From the NCBI GenBank assembly GCA_905221605.1, contig CAJNDS010000808.1:1-57500 (forward strand): a stretch of DNA of 57,500 nt. The letters are read 5' to 3'. Source of the DNA: Symbiodinium natans (Eukaryota > Sar > Dinophyceae > Suessiales > Symbiodiniaceae). The translations under genes were made by a program, and so were the position numbers. Below, one piece after another: positions 21,829 through 33,750 of the stretch (positions within the stretch are counted from its first letter, which is position 1; every line of letters begins with the position of its first letter). Below the pieces are notes generated by a model that made no database searches, was not told where the DNA came from, and was given only the letters and a program-made list of their open reading frames with translations.

Positions 21829-22733
21829 ACTCCACTCTCTGCCCCCAAAAACGTCCCACGGACGGGAGCAGGGTTCGGTGAGCAAACCATGGCATCGTCC
21901 AGAGAGCATTGCATCTCATCCTAGCGCCCAGCACTTGCCAAAGCTGCAGCAAGTTTGTGCTGATGCCGGTTGGCGCCGCCATCATGAACCAGAAAGCTTG
22001 AGACGGGCGGAACGTCGCCACAACCCATACACATTTCCATTTATTGCCTCTTGCAGTGCAAGCCAGGTAGTGCTTGGCAGCCGTTCCAAGCACGTTGCGT
22101 CTCGCACATCGCACGACGTTGCAATCGACCCCTGGAGGCTCCAAAGAGCAGGGAAACTCCCGACTGGCCAGGAGGACCAAATCCTCCACCTGAAATCGCG
22201 GTTTCAATTTGAAGGCAATGCGAAAGTCACCATCAAGAGGACTTCCCAGCAGCGCTGCACGCACTGCGTCTTGAACGTGAGGGCTTCGGGAGCATCCCAT
22301 TCAAGGCGCCATTAAGGACCCTGTCCTTTGAGTCAAAGCACACAGCTGCGCATGGCTTGAAGGACACAGGTGCTGAGGCCGCCACAGTTGCACTTGGAAA
22401 GGCGCTCTTCCGGGGACCAGGGAGCCTCTTCAAAGGGGCACCTCATTCTGGATACAATCATCATGGATAGCCCCAAACGCGCCTCAAGTTTGGAGACGGC
22501 ATTGCCCAAAGGGCACAACGGTCAGGCTGGTCTACCATCGAATCGTGGCTTTGGCTCTGTGAATTACTGCAAACGCCTCGACACGCTCCGAGATTCTGTG
22601 GTGGGAACGGCATGAATCCCTGGTTTGAATGACTTGAATGATCAGAACGGGAACTAAGCGTACCTAACCCACGCGAGGACCTCGCCATGTTCCCCTCGAC
22701 CTCAGCATGCTTCGATCTAACTTCTGAATAGCC

Positions 22734-23300
22734 CTCAACGTCCCATGACATCCCCAACCAACTGTCGCCAAGCACGTGCTGCGACTTGTTTAAGATAATG
22801 ACTTGCACTTAAAAAATGCGTTTTGGAAGCGAGCTTGGCTCAATATGCGTCAGAAACTTAACGGCTGCCTCGGTTCACTCAAATATCGAATCAAGGTCCC
22901 ACGCGACATTCGGATCAGCCATGGAAGGGCAAACATCCCGCTCCAGACCTATGCGAACAGCTCTGGTACTAAATCCCGCGTCCACGGCTACGCGGCTACA
23001 TGCTTCTGCAGCTGGAAGATGTCTCCTGATGTCTCTGCCTTCAGGGACGGTGCGAAGATTCCAGAAGCTCCTCACTGAAGTCACCACTACCCTCTACGAG
23101 CGCTTGCGACTTCTGAAGGTTCACAAGCCTCATGCCGGCTCCTCCCCCATCCCCTCTGCAGGATTTCTGCAGCCGCAGCCGGGCAGAATGCGCACTTGGG
23201 CAGTTGTTCCGTTCTCAATGTGTGCTCAGTACGTGCTCAGTATGAGCTTGGCGGATCTGGGCAAACGCTTGCGTACACAAACTGGCTTTGATAGGAGCTG
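22734..23300. repeat. Diverged duplicated segment, copy 1 (empty site)
   Basis: Aligns with 27417-28170: ACATCCCCAACCAACTGTCG, TTTTGGAAGCGAGCTTGGCTC and GATTTCTGCAGCCGCAGCC are shared. A shorter, more diverged third relative lies at 26690-26845. This copy lacks the insertion found at 27773-27987 and therefore shows the pre-insertion site (CACCACTACCCTC, 23082-23094). Confidence 0.85.
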
Positions 23301-24350
23301 ACTCGTAAGCGAGTGCCTTTTTCTCAAGCGTCTTGAAAGGGTTCTGGTTTTTAAAGTTCTCCTCGCTTGGAGAGGCGCACTTCGGGGCAGCACCTCATTC
23401 TGGAAGCAGTAATCCTGAATTCCTTCACCTCGAACGCAGAGTGCCTTTTTCTCAAGCGTCTTGAATGGGTTCGGGTTTTTGAAGTTCTCCCCGCTTGGAA
23501 AGGCGCACTTCAGGGCAAAAGGGAGTGAGCTTCTTCAACCGAAACGAGTACCTCATTCTGGAAACAATAATCCTGAATTCCTTCACAGCGTAGCATCCCC
23601 AGTCAGAAAGTTCTGGCCGTGATGCGCCAGCGGGAACGCACGACAAGAGCCCCCCCCCCTCCGCGCGGTTGGTTTTGTGTTCTGCCTTACCCATCAAGCA
23701 CTCTGAGAAATCAAAATCTCACCCCAACTTCGCTCGGGGAGAAAACGGACATAAACAGGGCCGGCCGGCGATCACAAGACAAATATTGGCTGTGGGTCAA
23801 AACTAGGGGTTGTCGCGGTCCCCCCGCCCCATCCCTGTTACAAGCCTTTGTCGCGGGCCTAATGTTTCATACCCTTGTCGCGGAGTGTTACGTTAGCTAT
23901 GCACAGGCTAGGCAGGTTAGGAAGGGTTTGTCGCGCAGGGGTTTATGGCAAGCGGAGCACGCTTGTTACAGACCTTGGTCGCAGAATGGCCGCCCGGGCC
24001 TGCTACATACCCTGTGTTTCTGAACCCGCTGCCATATAAACAAATGTTATGACTGCACGAGAATAGGCTTGTTAGGTCTTGGTCCGCTCCCAAGCCCCAA
24101 GCCGTAGAAGTGGAGATGTGGGGTCCACTCAGATGTCGTGGAGGAATCACAGCAGGGTGGGTTGCAGCGTTCTGGGTACAGGCGTTCACGATTTTGGGTT
24201 TAGATCAAGGAGGAATGGCAGTTGAGGATTAGGTCTGTCTGGGATCTTATCCTGGCACCTTAAAGAAAAGTACTAAAGCTTCCACTGAAAGGGTGAGGGC
24301 ACATTAATGGAGGAACCCCTCTTGCATCGCGGAAGTAACTTTAAAAAAAC

Positions 24351-24675
24351 AACTGCTCATCCGGAAAAACGCGATCCTCTCAGTGTATGGTGCAATATGC
24401 ATCTACTATGCATCTTGGCCGAAAAGACATCCAGTCCTGTCATGATTGCAAGGTGACCAGAAAACTGTCGAATGATTGCTGGCCAGTGGCTCAAACAGGA
24501 AGGTTCCAAACCGATCCGGGAACACAGCTGCCGAGCATGGCTTGAAGGACATAGGTACATTAGGTACTGAATTTCGGCTGCCACAGTTGCGCTTGGACAG
24601 GCGCACTTCAGAGCACCGGGGAAGTGAGCTTCTTCAATGCAAACGAGTACCTCATGCTGGAAACGTTAATGCTTG
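24351..24675. repeat. Direct repeat, copy 1 of 2
   Basis: About 320 bp beginning ACTGCTCATCCGG and repeated at 25338-25650, offset 987 bp. The copies are nearly identical, apart from single substitutions and a 16-bp deletion in copy 2 near 25620. The repeat contains one of the ~90-bp dispersed elements. Confidence 0.9.
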
Positions 24676-24888
24676 ATTTGCAAAAACAACTTGAGAAGAG
24701 GCCACGAAAGCTAGTTGCAACGTGCAGGAGGCCGGAAGACAGAAGCTGTGTGGCTCTGTCTTTCTCGCACTGGGAAGGTATGGCTTTGGGACACCAAGTG
24801 AAGGAAGGAGCTTGCTCCATCCAGCCAACATGGCTCGGGCGGGGGAAGGGGGGGGTCCGCACAGCCTACAACTCTTGCTCTAACAGAC

Positions 24889-25345
24889 CCGCTGGCCCGA
24901 AACCGCTATGCTGGACCCAGGTTCCGCTGCCGAGCACTTTCCGAGGCTGCGGTGGAGACTCGGGGCAGGCTTAGCCCCGTGCTTTGATCCCGAAACTCCG
25001 TGGAACGAAGTGTTGGCCTCCCGCGATTACTGGGATGAACATGTGCGTGATCCCGTCCTGCGCTTCATGGCGTCGCGGAGCGGGGGCAGGGCCCAGGCTG
25101 GAGGCACCGGGTCCACCACTGACAATGCGCCAAGGACCCCACCACGCCGTCTACGAGACGACCAATTAAAGACCCCCTTAAGGCGGAAGCACCGCCCCCG
25201 GCTCCGGTGGCCAAAGCCCCGCGGAAGGACGCCCGGGGAAGGTTCATGATGGATCGGGGTGGCAACCCGATCTGCTTCGCCTACAACAACCAAGAAGATG
25301 CTGCACATCTGCCAGAAGTGCCTGGAGCTAGCTTTCGTGACTGCT
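24889..25345 (+). pseudogene. Retroelement gag-like zinc-finger fragment (tentative)
   Basis: The frame from the ATG at 24908 reads through LRWRLGAGLAPCFDPETPWN and EVLASRDYWDEHVRDPVLRF, then a Gly/Pro/Arg-rich linker. It then needs a change of frame near 25150-25200 to continue as APRKDARGRFMMDRGGNPIC and FAYNNQ, and a second change near 25297 to continue as KKMLHICQKCLEL. Spaced Cys/His residues (C in PICFAYNN, then H-I-C-Q-K-C) resemble the short zinc-binding knuckle of dinoflagellate retroelement polyproteins. That assignment rests on memory of such families and no search was run. The fragment is cut off where the 987-bp-spaced direct repeat begins, so it looks truncated as well as frameshifted. 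Alternatively it is part of a host gene with an RNA-binding zinc finger. Confidence 0.4.
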
Positions 25346-25650
25346 CATGCGGAAAACGCGATCCTCTCAGTGTATGGTGCAATATGCATCTACTATGCAT
25401 CTTGGCCGAAAAGACATGCAGTCCTGTCATGATTGCAAGGTGACCAGAAAACTGTCGAATGATTGCTGGCCAGTGGCTCAAACAGGAAGGTTCCAAACCG
25501 ATCCGGGAACACAGCTGCCGAGCATGGCTTGAAGGACATAGGTACATTAGGTACTGAATTTCGGCTGCCACAGTTGCGCTTGGACAGGCGCACTTCAGAG
25601 CACCGGGGAAGTGAGCTTCCTCATGCTGGAAACGGCAATGCTTGATTTGC
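25338..25650. repeat. Direct repeat, copy 2 of 2
   Basis: Second copy of 24351-24675. Its left edge abuts the gag-like fragment. Confidence 0.9.
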
Positions 25651-27416
25651 TTGAGCAGAAGGTGGCCAAACCTTCCCCCCCGTCCCCCCCCACACACTCC
25701 CATTCTTCCCGCACCCTAACTGCGAGAATTTTCCCCGAACTTTGCACCGCCCTGTAAAGAATGAAGAGATGCAATGCTCAGACCTGCCTGCATGAGCCCG
25801 GGCCGGGAGAGAGAGGACAGACAGAGAGGCTTGGAAAGACGCGCTTCAGAGCACCTGAGCTTCTCCAACCCAATGGATCACCTCATTCTGGAAACACTAA
25901 TCTAGTTCCTTCACGCCGAACGCGACAACTGGTTCCTGGGATCCGAGATCCCACGCCGCCAGAGACAGCAGTCGCGATTCAAAACCTGGAGCGTGGGAAC
26001 TTCCCTCAGGCGAGCCGAGAGCACTGCAAACCAAAAGCCTGTGCATGAGCGAACTGGCGAGATACTGAACGGGCTCCGACGTACTTCACAAACAAGTCTT
26101 ACAGACACGTCCTGATCTAACCCAAACTGGAAGGACGTTAATGCCTACATTGACCGACATGGCCGATCTGAACAGTTCATCCCAAAGCTGCTCCCCCATC
26201 TCTGCAGGAACTGTGCAGCTGCAACGGGGCAGAATGCGGACTTGTGCACTTGTTCCAGTATTTCCAGTCTCAGTATCTGCACAGTGCGTGCTTGGCTTGG
26301 CTTAGCTGGGCAAACGTGCAAACGCATACACGAACTGGCTCTGAGACTGGCTGAGACTGCTGTTGCTTTGAGCTCCGATTCTGAGTCGCCCCGGCTTGAA
26401 AGCTCAATGCTCTAGGCTGGAACGTTAACCCAGGATCTTCAATGTGTCGACCTCGATCTAGAATCTTGAGGCATTATTCGGCAACTTCTGTGGGCAGAAG
26501 GCCTTTGTGCACTGGTTCTGGCCTGTCAGCACTGCTTCGGCTCAATGACCTGTCACTGTGACACCCCGACTGCCGAAAGTTTGCGGCTTAGATGCTCAAA
26601 ACGGTACCGGAACTAAGCGTAACTAAGCCACGTGAGGACCTCTCCCTGGAATCGTGACCTCGACCTCAGGGTCGTTCGATCTGAATAACCCTCAACGTCC
26701 AGGGAAATCCCCAACCAACTGTTGCCAAGCACGCACTGCGATTTAAAGAATGCACTTTGGAAGGACGCTTGGCTCAACATGTGGCGTCTGAAACCTAATG
26801 CCCTAATACCCTCATGTCCTAACACTCTCAAATATTGACTCGAGGTCCCACATGAAATTCAAGCAAACATCCTGCGCCGGACCTACGCAAACAGCTCCAT
26901 AACCGAATCCCTCATCCATGGTTTCATGCTTCAGCAACCAGAAAGGCTGCTGCAAAGATTCTGCGCTACCTGCACGGAGCGCTTGCGCCTTCTAAACGCT
27001 CAGGAGTCTCACGCCCGCTCCTCCCCCATCCTCTCTGCAAGAACAGGAATATGTTCTCGGTACACGCTTGGATCTGGGGAAGCGCTTGGGCTCCGATTCT
27101 GAGCTCCGCCCTAGGACCAGGGAAGCGAGCTTCAACCCAAATGAGCTCCTGGAAACGGTAATGCTTAATTCCTTCACCTCGAATGCTACAACTGAGGGGT
27201 AGACCTTGAGAATCGGAGCCCTGAGAGCAAAAGAAACGCCTGCTTTGTCGATGCGCCTGGTCGTCTTTGGCTCTGTGTAAATACTGTGACACCTCGCCGG
27301 AATCCGAAATTTGCTGGGTATGGCATGAATCGCCTGGCGTGGATGCTCAAAACAGGAACTAAACGTAACTGACTGCTGGAACCTCGACCTCGACCTCAGT
27401 GTCGTTCAATCTGAAT

Positions 27417-28170
27417 AACCCTCAACGTCCCTTGACATCCCCAACCAACTGTCGCCAAGCACGTGCTGCGACTTGTTTAAGATAATGACCTGCACTTAAA
27501 TAATGCGTTTTGGAAGCGAGCTTGGCTCAATATGTGTCAGAAACTTAACGGCTGCCTCGGTTCACTCAAATATCGAATCAAGGTCCCACGCGACATTCGG
27601 ATCAGCCGTGGAAGGCAGGCAAACATCCCGTTCCAGACCTATGCGAACAGCTCTGGTACTAAATCCCGCGTCCATGGATGAAAAGCTTCTGCAGCTGGAA
27701 GATGTCTCTGCTTTCAGGGACGGCGTTCGAAGACTCTGCAAAGAGGCCAGAACTCCTCACTGAAGCCACCACTAATGTTACACCGCTACACCCGCATTTA
27801 TCTGCGGGTCGAGCCTTTCGGGCTATTCAGGGCTGGCCCACTGTTTGGGAGTCTGGAATAATGTGAAGTTGTTCGGGCCGACGTGAGAATTATACGTTCA
27901 GCTCAGGATTCAAGAATGCTCAGAGGCTAGGGGTCAAGGTTCTGGGAACTTGAAGAGGGGGGGGCCGTCAAACAGGATCCAACATTAACTACACTCCATG
28001 AACGTTGCGCTTTCTAAAGCTCATGCCGGCTCCTCCCCCATCCTCTCTGCAGGATTTCTGCAGCCGCAGCCGGGCAGAACGCGCACTTGGGCAGTTGTTC
28101 CGTTCTCAATATGTGCCCAGTACGTGCTCAGTATGAGCTTGGCGGATCTGGGCAAACGCTTGCGTGTCCG
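27417..28170. repeat. Diverged duplicated segment, copy 2 (with insertion)
   Basis: Counterpart of 22734-23300. Homology runs to about 27772 and resumes at about 27988; the stretch between is the MITE-like insertion described separately. Confidence 0.85.
27773..27987. mobile_element. MITE-like 215-bp insertion
   Basis: This segment interrupts the duplicated region and is absent from the partner at 22734-23300. Its ends are TAATGTT (27773-27779) and the exact inverse AACATTA (27981-27987). ACTA occurs at both edges (27771-27774 and 27988-27991) and once in the empty site, consistent with a short target duplication. The inside has small foldbacks such as ACCCGCA-TTTATC-TGCGGGT and no coding capacity, so movement would depend on a transposase elsewhere. 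The family is undetermined; TA at both ends would also fit a Tc1/mariner-type site. Confidence 0.6.
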
Positions 28171-28230
28171 ACTCTGAATCGATCCGGCCCCAAGAACTTT
28201 AACCCAAGCAGTGACCTCGTCCTGGAAATT

Positions 28231-30018
28231 GCAGTCTCGACTTAAAAATTCAATCCTAAGGCAACTACATTTTCTGGACAGAAGGCGCTGGTTTCGGCCT
28301 CAGCACATGCTTGGATGCAAGTGCACGGTCTGTCAAAAATGAAGTATCTTAAAGCACATGTTCTCGAAATTTACTAAACGCATGGCCCCAAATCCGAAAA
28401 TATTTGTGGGGAGGCTGGACAACCTTTGCCCTTGTTTCGGCATCCTTGTGTCGACTGATCGGCCCATGTGGGTCGAGCTTGGGAAGGTCATCAAAGCTGC
28501 AGCGCAGGCGGAAATGAGATGTGCACCTCTCTGTCCTCTGTGCGCAGTATCTACACGAGCAGGATATTTCTGACAGAGCACTGCACGCGCGAGCACAGGT
28601 CGACCTTTTTGTGATTGGCCTCGAACTCGGAGGGGCGCACCTTGTGCGATTGGGCTCTCTGGCCAATGGCGCGAATGCGCGCAAATCAGAGGGGGGTAAC
28701 GGACTGCGGAATGAAGGTTAGTCATTCTGCGAACTCTGTGGCACAAGGGCAGGCGTGGCGAACTTCCACGAGCCGCGGGATTCTACGAAGCCGACCAGTT
28801 TGCAGCAAAACTAAAAATCGTGGGGGAACACCCTCCTGCGAACCCAGGAAAGGTTCTACGAGCTTAGTGGACACTCTTCTGCGAATTCTGCCAGGGGCAC
28901 TTCCTTTCCCATTCTTGAGGGTCACCCATTTGAGTTTGCCATGAGTGGCAATTGATTTGTGTGGATGCACGAGACTGGAGTAGCTGGAATCACATCCACT
29001 GCAACCCACGTGGCCACCCTGATTTCGCTGATCATGAAGCATGGACTGCTCGGCATCTGCATGTCAACTGAAGCTGCGGGGGGCTGCCTCGTCCTGAGCG
29101 ATCTAACGGAGATCTCACGCAGAGCTTGAGGTATCTTAAGACCTACATTGACCGACATGGCCGACCTTCGATGTCGCGCGGTGAGAGTCCTGGCATCTAT
29201 GACTATGAAGCCCAGCCTTCCCACCTTTGTCAGGAAGCGACCAGAAGTCCGGAAGCTGGCATGATGCTTTGGGGCTGCAGAAGATTGAGGGCGAGACATT
29301 CCGAAGCCGTGCTCACCCGGTGTAAGGAGCTGAAGCTATAACTCCACAAGGCCTGATGCTTCCGTCGATGCCCAGCCCTTCCACCTGGGCCAGAAAAGCC
29401 CCGAAGGCCGGAATCTGGCACCTGGCAGGACGCAAGCTTCTGAAACAATACTTTGGGGATCCCGGACTCTGCAGCCGTGCGGCCTGGTGCGGAGCAGCTG
29501 CCCCACAAGGGCCGCCGCGGTGCTCAAGTGCTCCAGACCTCGCATCAGGTCTATCGGCATGCTGAGACCGCAGCTGCAATGTAAAAACGCTGAGACTCTG
29601 CACAGACTGCCTTGATGTGGAAAGAAGATGCAACCCTTGCTCTTCATGATTGATCGCGCTGGGACTGCCTGCACAGCGGATGCAGGGGGGTGTGGGGTTG
29701 GGCTGGGGAGACCTCGCACCATCCATGGTGAGACGTCTAACACGAGACATGTTGAGCCTGCACGGACTGTTTTCCTGTTGAAAGTTTTGCTGGCTGGCTC
29801 CGAAGATGTAGAACGTTTCTTTTGTGCACCCACTGTCGTTTGAATCCGGTTGGAAGTCTCGGGAGATTTCGGAGGAGGAAAACGATTAGTTGGGCATGGT
29901 TTTTCTTGCTGCTGTAATACTTGTTGTCGGAATTCGTTGTTTGTCCTGGTCGCAAAAACAAGCACCAACAAAACTCTATACGGCTTTAGTGCACCTCAAA
30001 ATCGACTCATCGTCCACG
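28231..30018. other. No recognisable gene
   Basis: Open frames of up to ~211 codons overlap on both strands (for example minus 29336-29971) without recognisable domains. Confidence 0.45.
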
Positions 30019-30350
30019 ACTCATCGTCCCACACGCGAACCCCAACCCATCCCCAGTCCATCTCAGCTTCCAGCCAGAAGATGGAGGGAGCGACACAGAA
30101 CGGCCAACCGCAGGGACTGCTGCCCTTCAGCCTGAAAAGCTTCCTTCAGGTGTTCAACATCGCACGAGGTGAAGAGTTTTGGGGTTCGGTTTAAGGTTTG
30201 GGGTTTCTGGTGTCGGGCTTTTCGGAGAGCGGAGCCTGCGCTTCTTTTTGTAAATTCCAAATTCTATACAGTAACTCCACACGCCTGTGGTACTCCTGTG
30301 GTCCAAGCACAACAGCAAGAAACACAAATCAACAAGACGAAAACATGTAA
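30019..30350 (+). repeat. Dispersed repeat, copy B with GT...AG insert
   Basis: Counterpart of 19701-19975, starting from the ATG at 30081 (MEGAT). The block GCACGAG is followed at 30169 by a 66-bp segment GTGAAGAG...GCGGAG ending at 30234, after which CCTGCGCTTCTTTTT resumes the homology (copy A: GCACTAGCCTGCCGCTTC). The segment is rich in GGTTT/TTGGGG motifs. Confidence 0.8.
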
Positions 30351-30479
30351 CTGCCGCACCCACCCTTTTCTAGGGTGCCTCGGCCCTGAACTACTTCCGG
30401 CAGCCCAGAAACACCTGATAGACAATGGATGGAATGGTCGAATTCAGCCCCTGAGCCTAGGAGGGCTTTTCCCTGAAGG

Positions 30480-30640
30480 GGTACCCACCCCCCCCCCCCC
30501 CCAAGGCCAAAAAGGCTCATTTTATAGGCAAAAAACCCTTTCTCTCCATGCCCCCACCCCCCCCCCCTTCCTCTGCCCCCCCTCTGACCCGGCCCTTCGA
30601 GCCCTGCCGGCCCCCGCCCTGCCCCACTGCCACCCGTCCT
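30480..30640. repeat. C-rich tract
   Basis: Several C runs of 8-18 (about 30487-30502 and 30551-30600) in an otherwise CT-rich segment, recalling the subtelomeric poly-C tracts but shorter. Confidence 0.8.
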
Positions 30641-30851
30641 TTTTTTGAAGCGGGTGGGAATCGAGGGCGACAGCCCTGAACCTAAAAGGCAGTCGTTTGG
30701 GTGGTGGCCTGCGAAAACTCACAGCGGGTGGGAAGAATGAAACCAACACCAATGAAAATTGTTGGTCTGCATTGAAAACAAATGCCTTCGCGTGACATGC
30801 CGTAGGGGCGCCATTTCCACATGGCACCTACTGCCGCTTCGCGACGAGACG

Positions 30852-30913
30852 CTAAACCCCTAAACCCCTAAACCCCTAAACCCCTAAATAAACCCTACAC
30901 CTTAAACCCTAAA
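30852..30913. repeat. Interstitial telomere-like remnant (CCCCTAAA)
   Basis: Four or five units of 8-bp CCCCTAAA followed by degenerate CCCTACAC, CTTAAACC and CTAAAAC. The 8-bp variant differs from the 7-bp terminal repeat; orientation is the same. Confidence 0.85.
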
Positions 30914-31775
30914 ACACTGAGTGCCAGAAGCTCCAAATAGAAAGCTGGAACCCTAATCCAACTCGCACAAATACGTCTGCGAGCCTTCAAGACCTCTCTT
31001 TTTTCATTTGCTGGTGCTGCGACTGCGAGTGATGTACTTCACTCCCAAGCGCCGCAAGTACTCGACAGTACTCGTGTTTCTACGGAGAGCAGCCAAAAGC
31101 ATCAACCGCATCTCGCTTCGCGTCTGACGTGCTCGCTTCAAGCTTTGGGGTCTGCGAGTGGCCCCAATGACTGGCACGTCACATGTGACTCCAAGTGTAG
31201 CGGCTGCGGTGGCATGGCAACTTTGGCTCTGCCGGCCAAGCCGTGCTGAACGGACCCAAGAGTTTGCGCTTGACTTCACGCCATTGCGTGGGAGACGCCG
31301 ACGTGATTTCATAGGTCTTTCCTTTGCATACTTGGATGGAAGACTGAATCGAATCAACCACATAATATCGTAATGAAAGCCCGGCTTTTGACCGTGCTCT
31401 CTTCGAGTTGCCTGCCAAATCATCATCTCCGCAATTCTGTTTGCATTTGCCAACTGGAGCAACCCTGAATCATGCACGTTCTCTGCCGAATGATGACCGA
31501 GACAGGATGAAGACAGGAAGTCTGGTGCCACCCATCGACGGATCGCAGTGCTGATGGAAAGCAGCCAATCTCAGGAGCATGTTGCTAAACAAGGTGCGTC
31601 TTCATGAAGGCATGGCTGTAGTCTGCACATGACTGACTCAGACACCGTCGGAGTTGCTGCAAGACGTGCCAAGCAAGAGGCTTGGGCAATGTGTGTTCCA
31701 GCTGGAATCATCCAATGGCATACTGTAGAACGCACAAACATTGTTACAGAATCTAAGTCTCACAGGCCAGACTCA

Positions 31776-32255
<480 letters not shown>

Positions 32256-32527
32256 CTAACGTCCTCGGTCCTCGGCTACATGAAGTCCCGGACTGGTCAG
32301 GTGGTGTCTGCTACATGCTTGATGAGGGAAGGGCACCTAAGGGTAGACCGACTTGTAAAGCTGCGGAGGCGCAAGAGCTTGCAACTGCCTTGCTTTGCAA
32401 AGCTGCTCTCAGCCATTCCACCCTGGTGAAACTCATGGCCACTTTGTCTCTCCAGTCTTCTCTGGCCTTGTGCTAAGCTGCACACCGGCATATCGGCATG
32501 GTCCGGCGTGCACGTGTGCTTTCGGGA

Positions 32528-32795
32528 TGACTTGCACGCTTCCCAGGCGTCATGACTTGACGAGTTCTTGGAGTCGGCTGCAACCACTCAGGCATCGCAA
32601 CTTGGCAAGTCGCCCAGACTTACAACTAGCAGTGCCAAACCGGAGCCTGCGCAGGCCGCACGGCCAGTGCGGCATCGCTAAGTCAGGTTGGCTGCTGCCT
32701 GGCATCCTATGTCGTGAGCAAACGTGCAAAGCTGCGTGGTTCGTCAGCAGGGCAAAGGATGGCATTGGAACCACACCAACTCACTGCATGGGCCT
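32528..32795. repeat. Diverged duplication, copy 1
   Basis: Aligns in pieces with 33208-33390 and 33686-33750. The clearest shared block is CGTCAGCAGGGCAAAGGATG followed by GCATTGGAACCACACCAAC (32743-32781 and 33702-33740). The second copy carries ~290 bp of extra sequence between the pieces. Confidence 0.65.
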
Positions 32796-33207
32796 GCTCG
32801 AAGTCATCATTCAATGCCCATGCTCTTGCAAGTACAAACTCGCCAGTGCAAATTAGGCTGAATCAGAAACCCTACAAATTGAATAGGTGACTAACAAAAA
32901 AAGTTGAGTTTCGAAACGACGCTGCTTCGATTTCGCTGACCAAGCGATTTTTCAAACAGCAAAGACTCGGACTTTGTCAAACTGAACTTGTTGCTCAAGA
33001 ATTTCCGACAAGTTTGTCTGCAAGTTCGGTGGAATGCGCGCAGGCGATGCTCGGCACGACAGAGAAATAAGTTGTACAAACAAAGGGCATCTGACTCCAC
33101 CCATCCCCTGAACAAGTGAAGTTGCTCTCGCAAAACCAATGCAATGAACTACGACCTCTTGCTTGACGCACACAAACTCAGTCGATTGACATCTTGTGCA
33201 AGTTTCG

Positions 33208-33750
33208 CAACACGACTGGAGTCGCATGCATGTCAGGCATCATGATTTCACAACAGTGTGGCAACTCGTGGAGTCGACAGCAGCAACCACTGATGCATTG
33301 CAAAGTTGGCCGCCTAGCGTCACGACTGACAGCGCCAAACTGGAGCTTGCGCCAGCAGCGGCCCAGCTTGGCATCGCACAGCCAGGTGCGATGTCACCAA
33401 AACTCTGAGGAGCTAAGACCGAATATCTCTAGAGGCTGCATTTCAACGAGACGCCTTGGTTTTGCAGCTTTTTTGCTCTATTCCACGCGAATATATGTCC
33501 CTAAAGCCGAGCGTTTTGGGACTCAGGCTGGCCACCGCAAAGCCACGAGGCTGCAATGCTCCCTAGCATCCCATGTCGTGCGCATTCTTCAGATTCTCAA
33601 GACCTGTCGGAAATCCTTGCCTCAACGACGCTCGAATGGTCAAGGCAACACAGATTGGCTACTAAAAAACGGAGAACCGGCTGCAAAGCTGTGTGATTCG
33701 TCAGCAGGGCAAAGGATGGCATTGGAACCACACCAACGCACTGCATGAGC
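33208..33750. repeat. Diverged duplication, copy 2
   Basis: Counterpart of 32528-32795, with unrelated sequence at about 33390-33680. Confidence 0.6.

Larger units (their letters stand above)
19561..22200. other. No recognisable gene; one dispersed repeat copy
   Basis: Apart from the repeat at 19701-19975, I find no family motif. A 12-bp tandem repeat (GCTGCATGGGGT-type, ~7 units) lies at 21745-21828 inside an open frame at 21581-22315. That frame nominally begins with TTG and resembles nothing I know. Confidence 0.5.
22330..28230. repeat. Cluster of ~90-bp dispersed elements
   Basis: At least seven diverged copies of one short element occur in 6 kb. Its left part is GCTTGGAAAGGCGCACTTC, the middle GAAGTGAGCTTCTTCAA and the right CCTCATTCTGGAAACAATAA, often followed by TGAATTCCTTCACCTCGAACGC. 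Copies are at about 22390-22460, 23365-23440, 23490-23590, 24590-24675, 25570-25650, 25828-25925 and 27110-27185. Spacing is irregular, so this is dispersed and not tandem. No poly-A tail or tRNA-like promoter is evident. The rest of the interval shows no intact gene. Confidence 0.75.
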
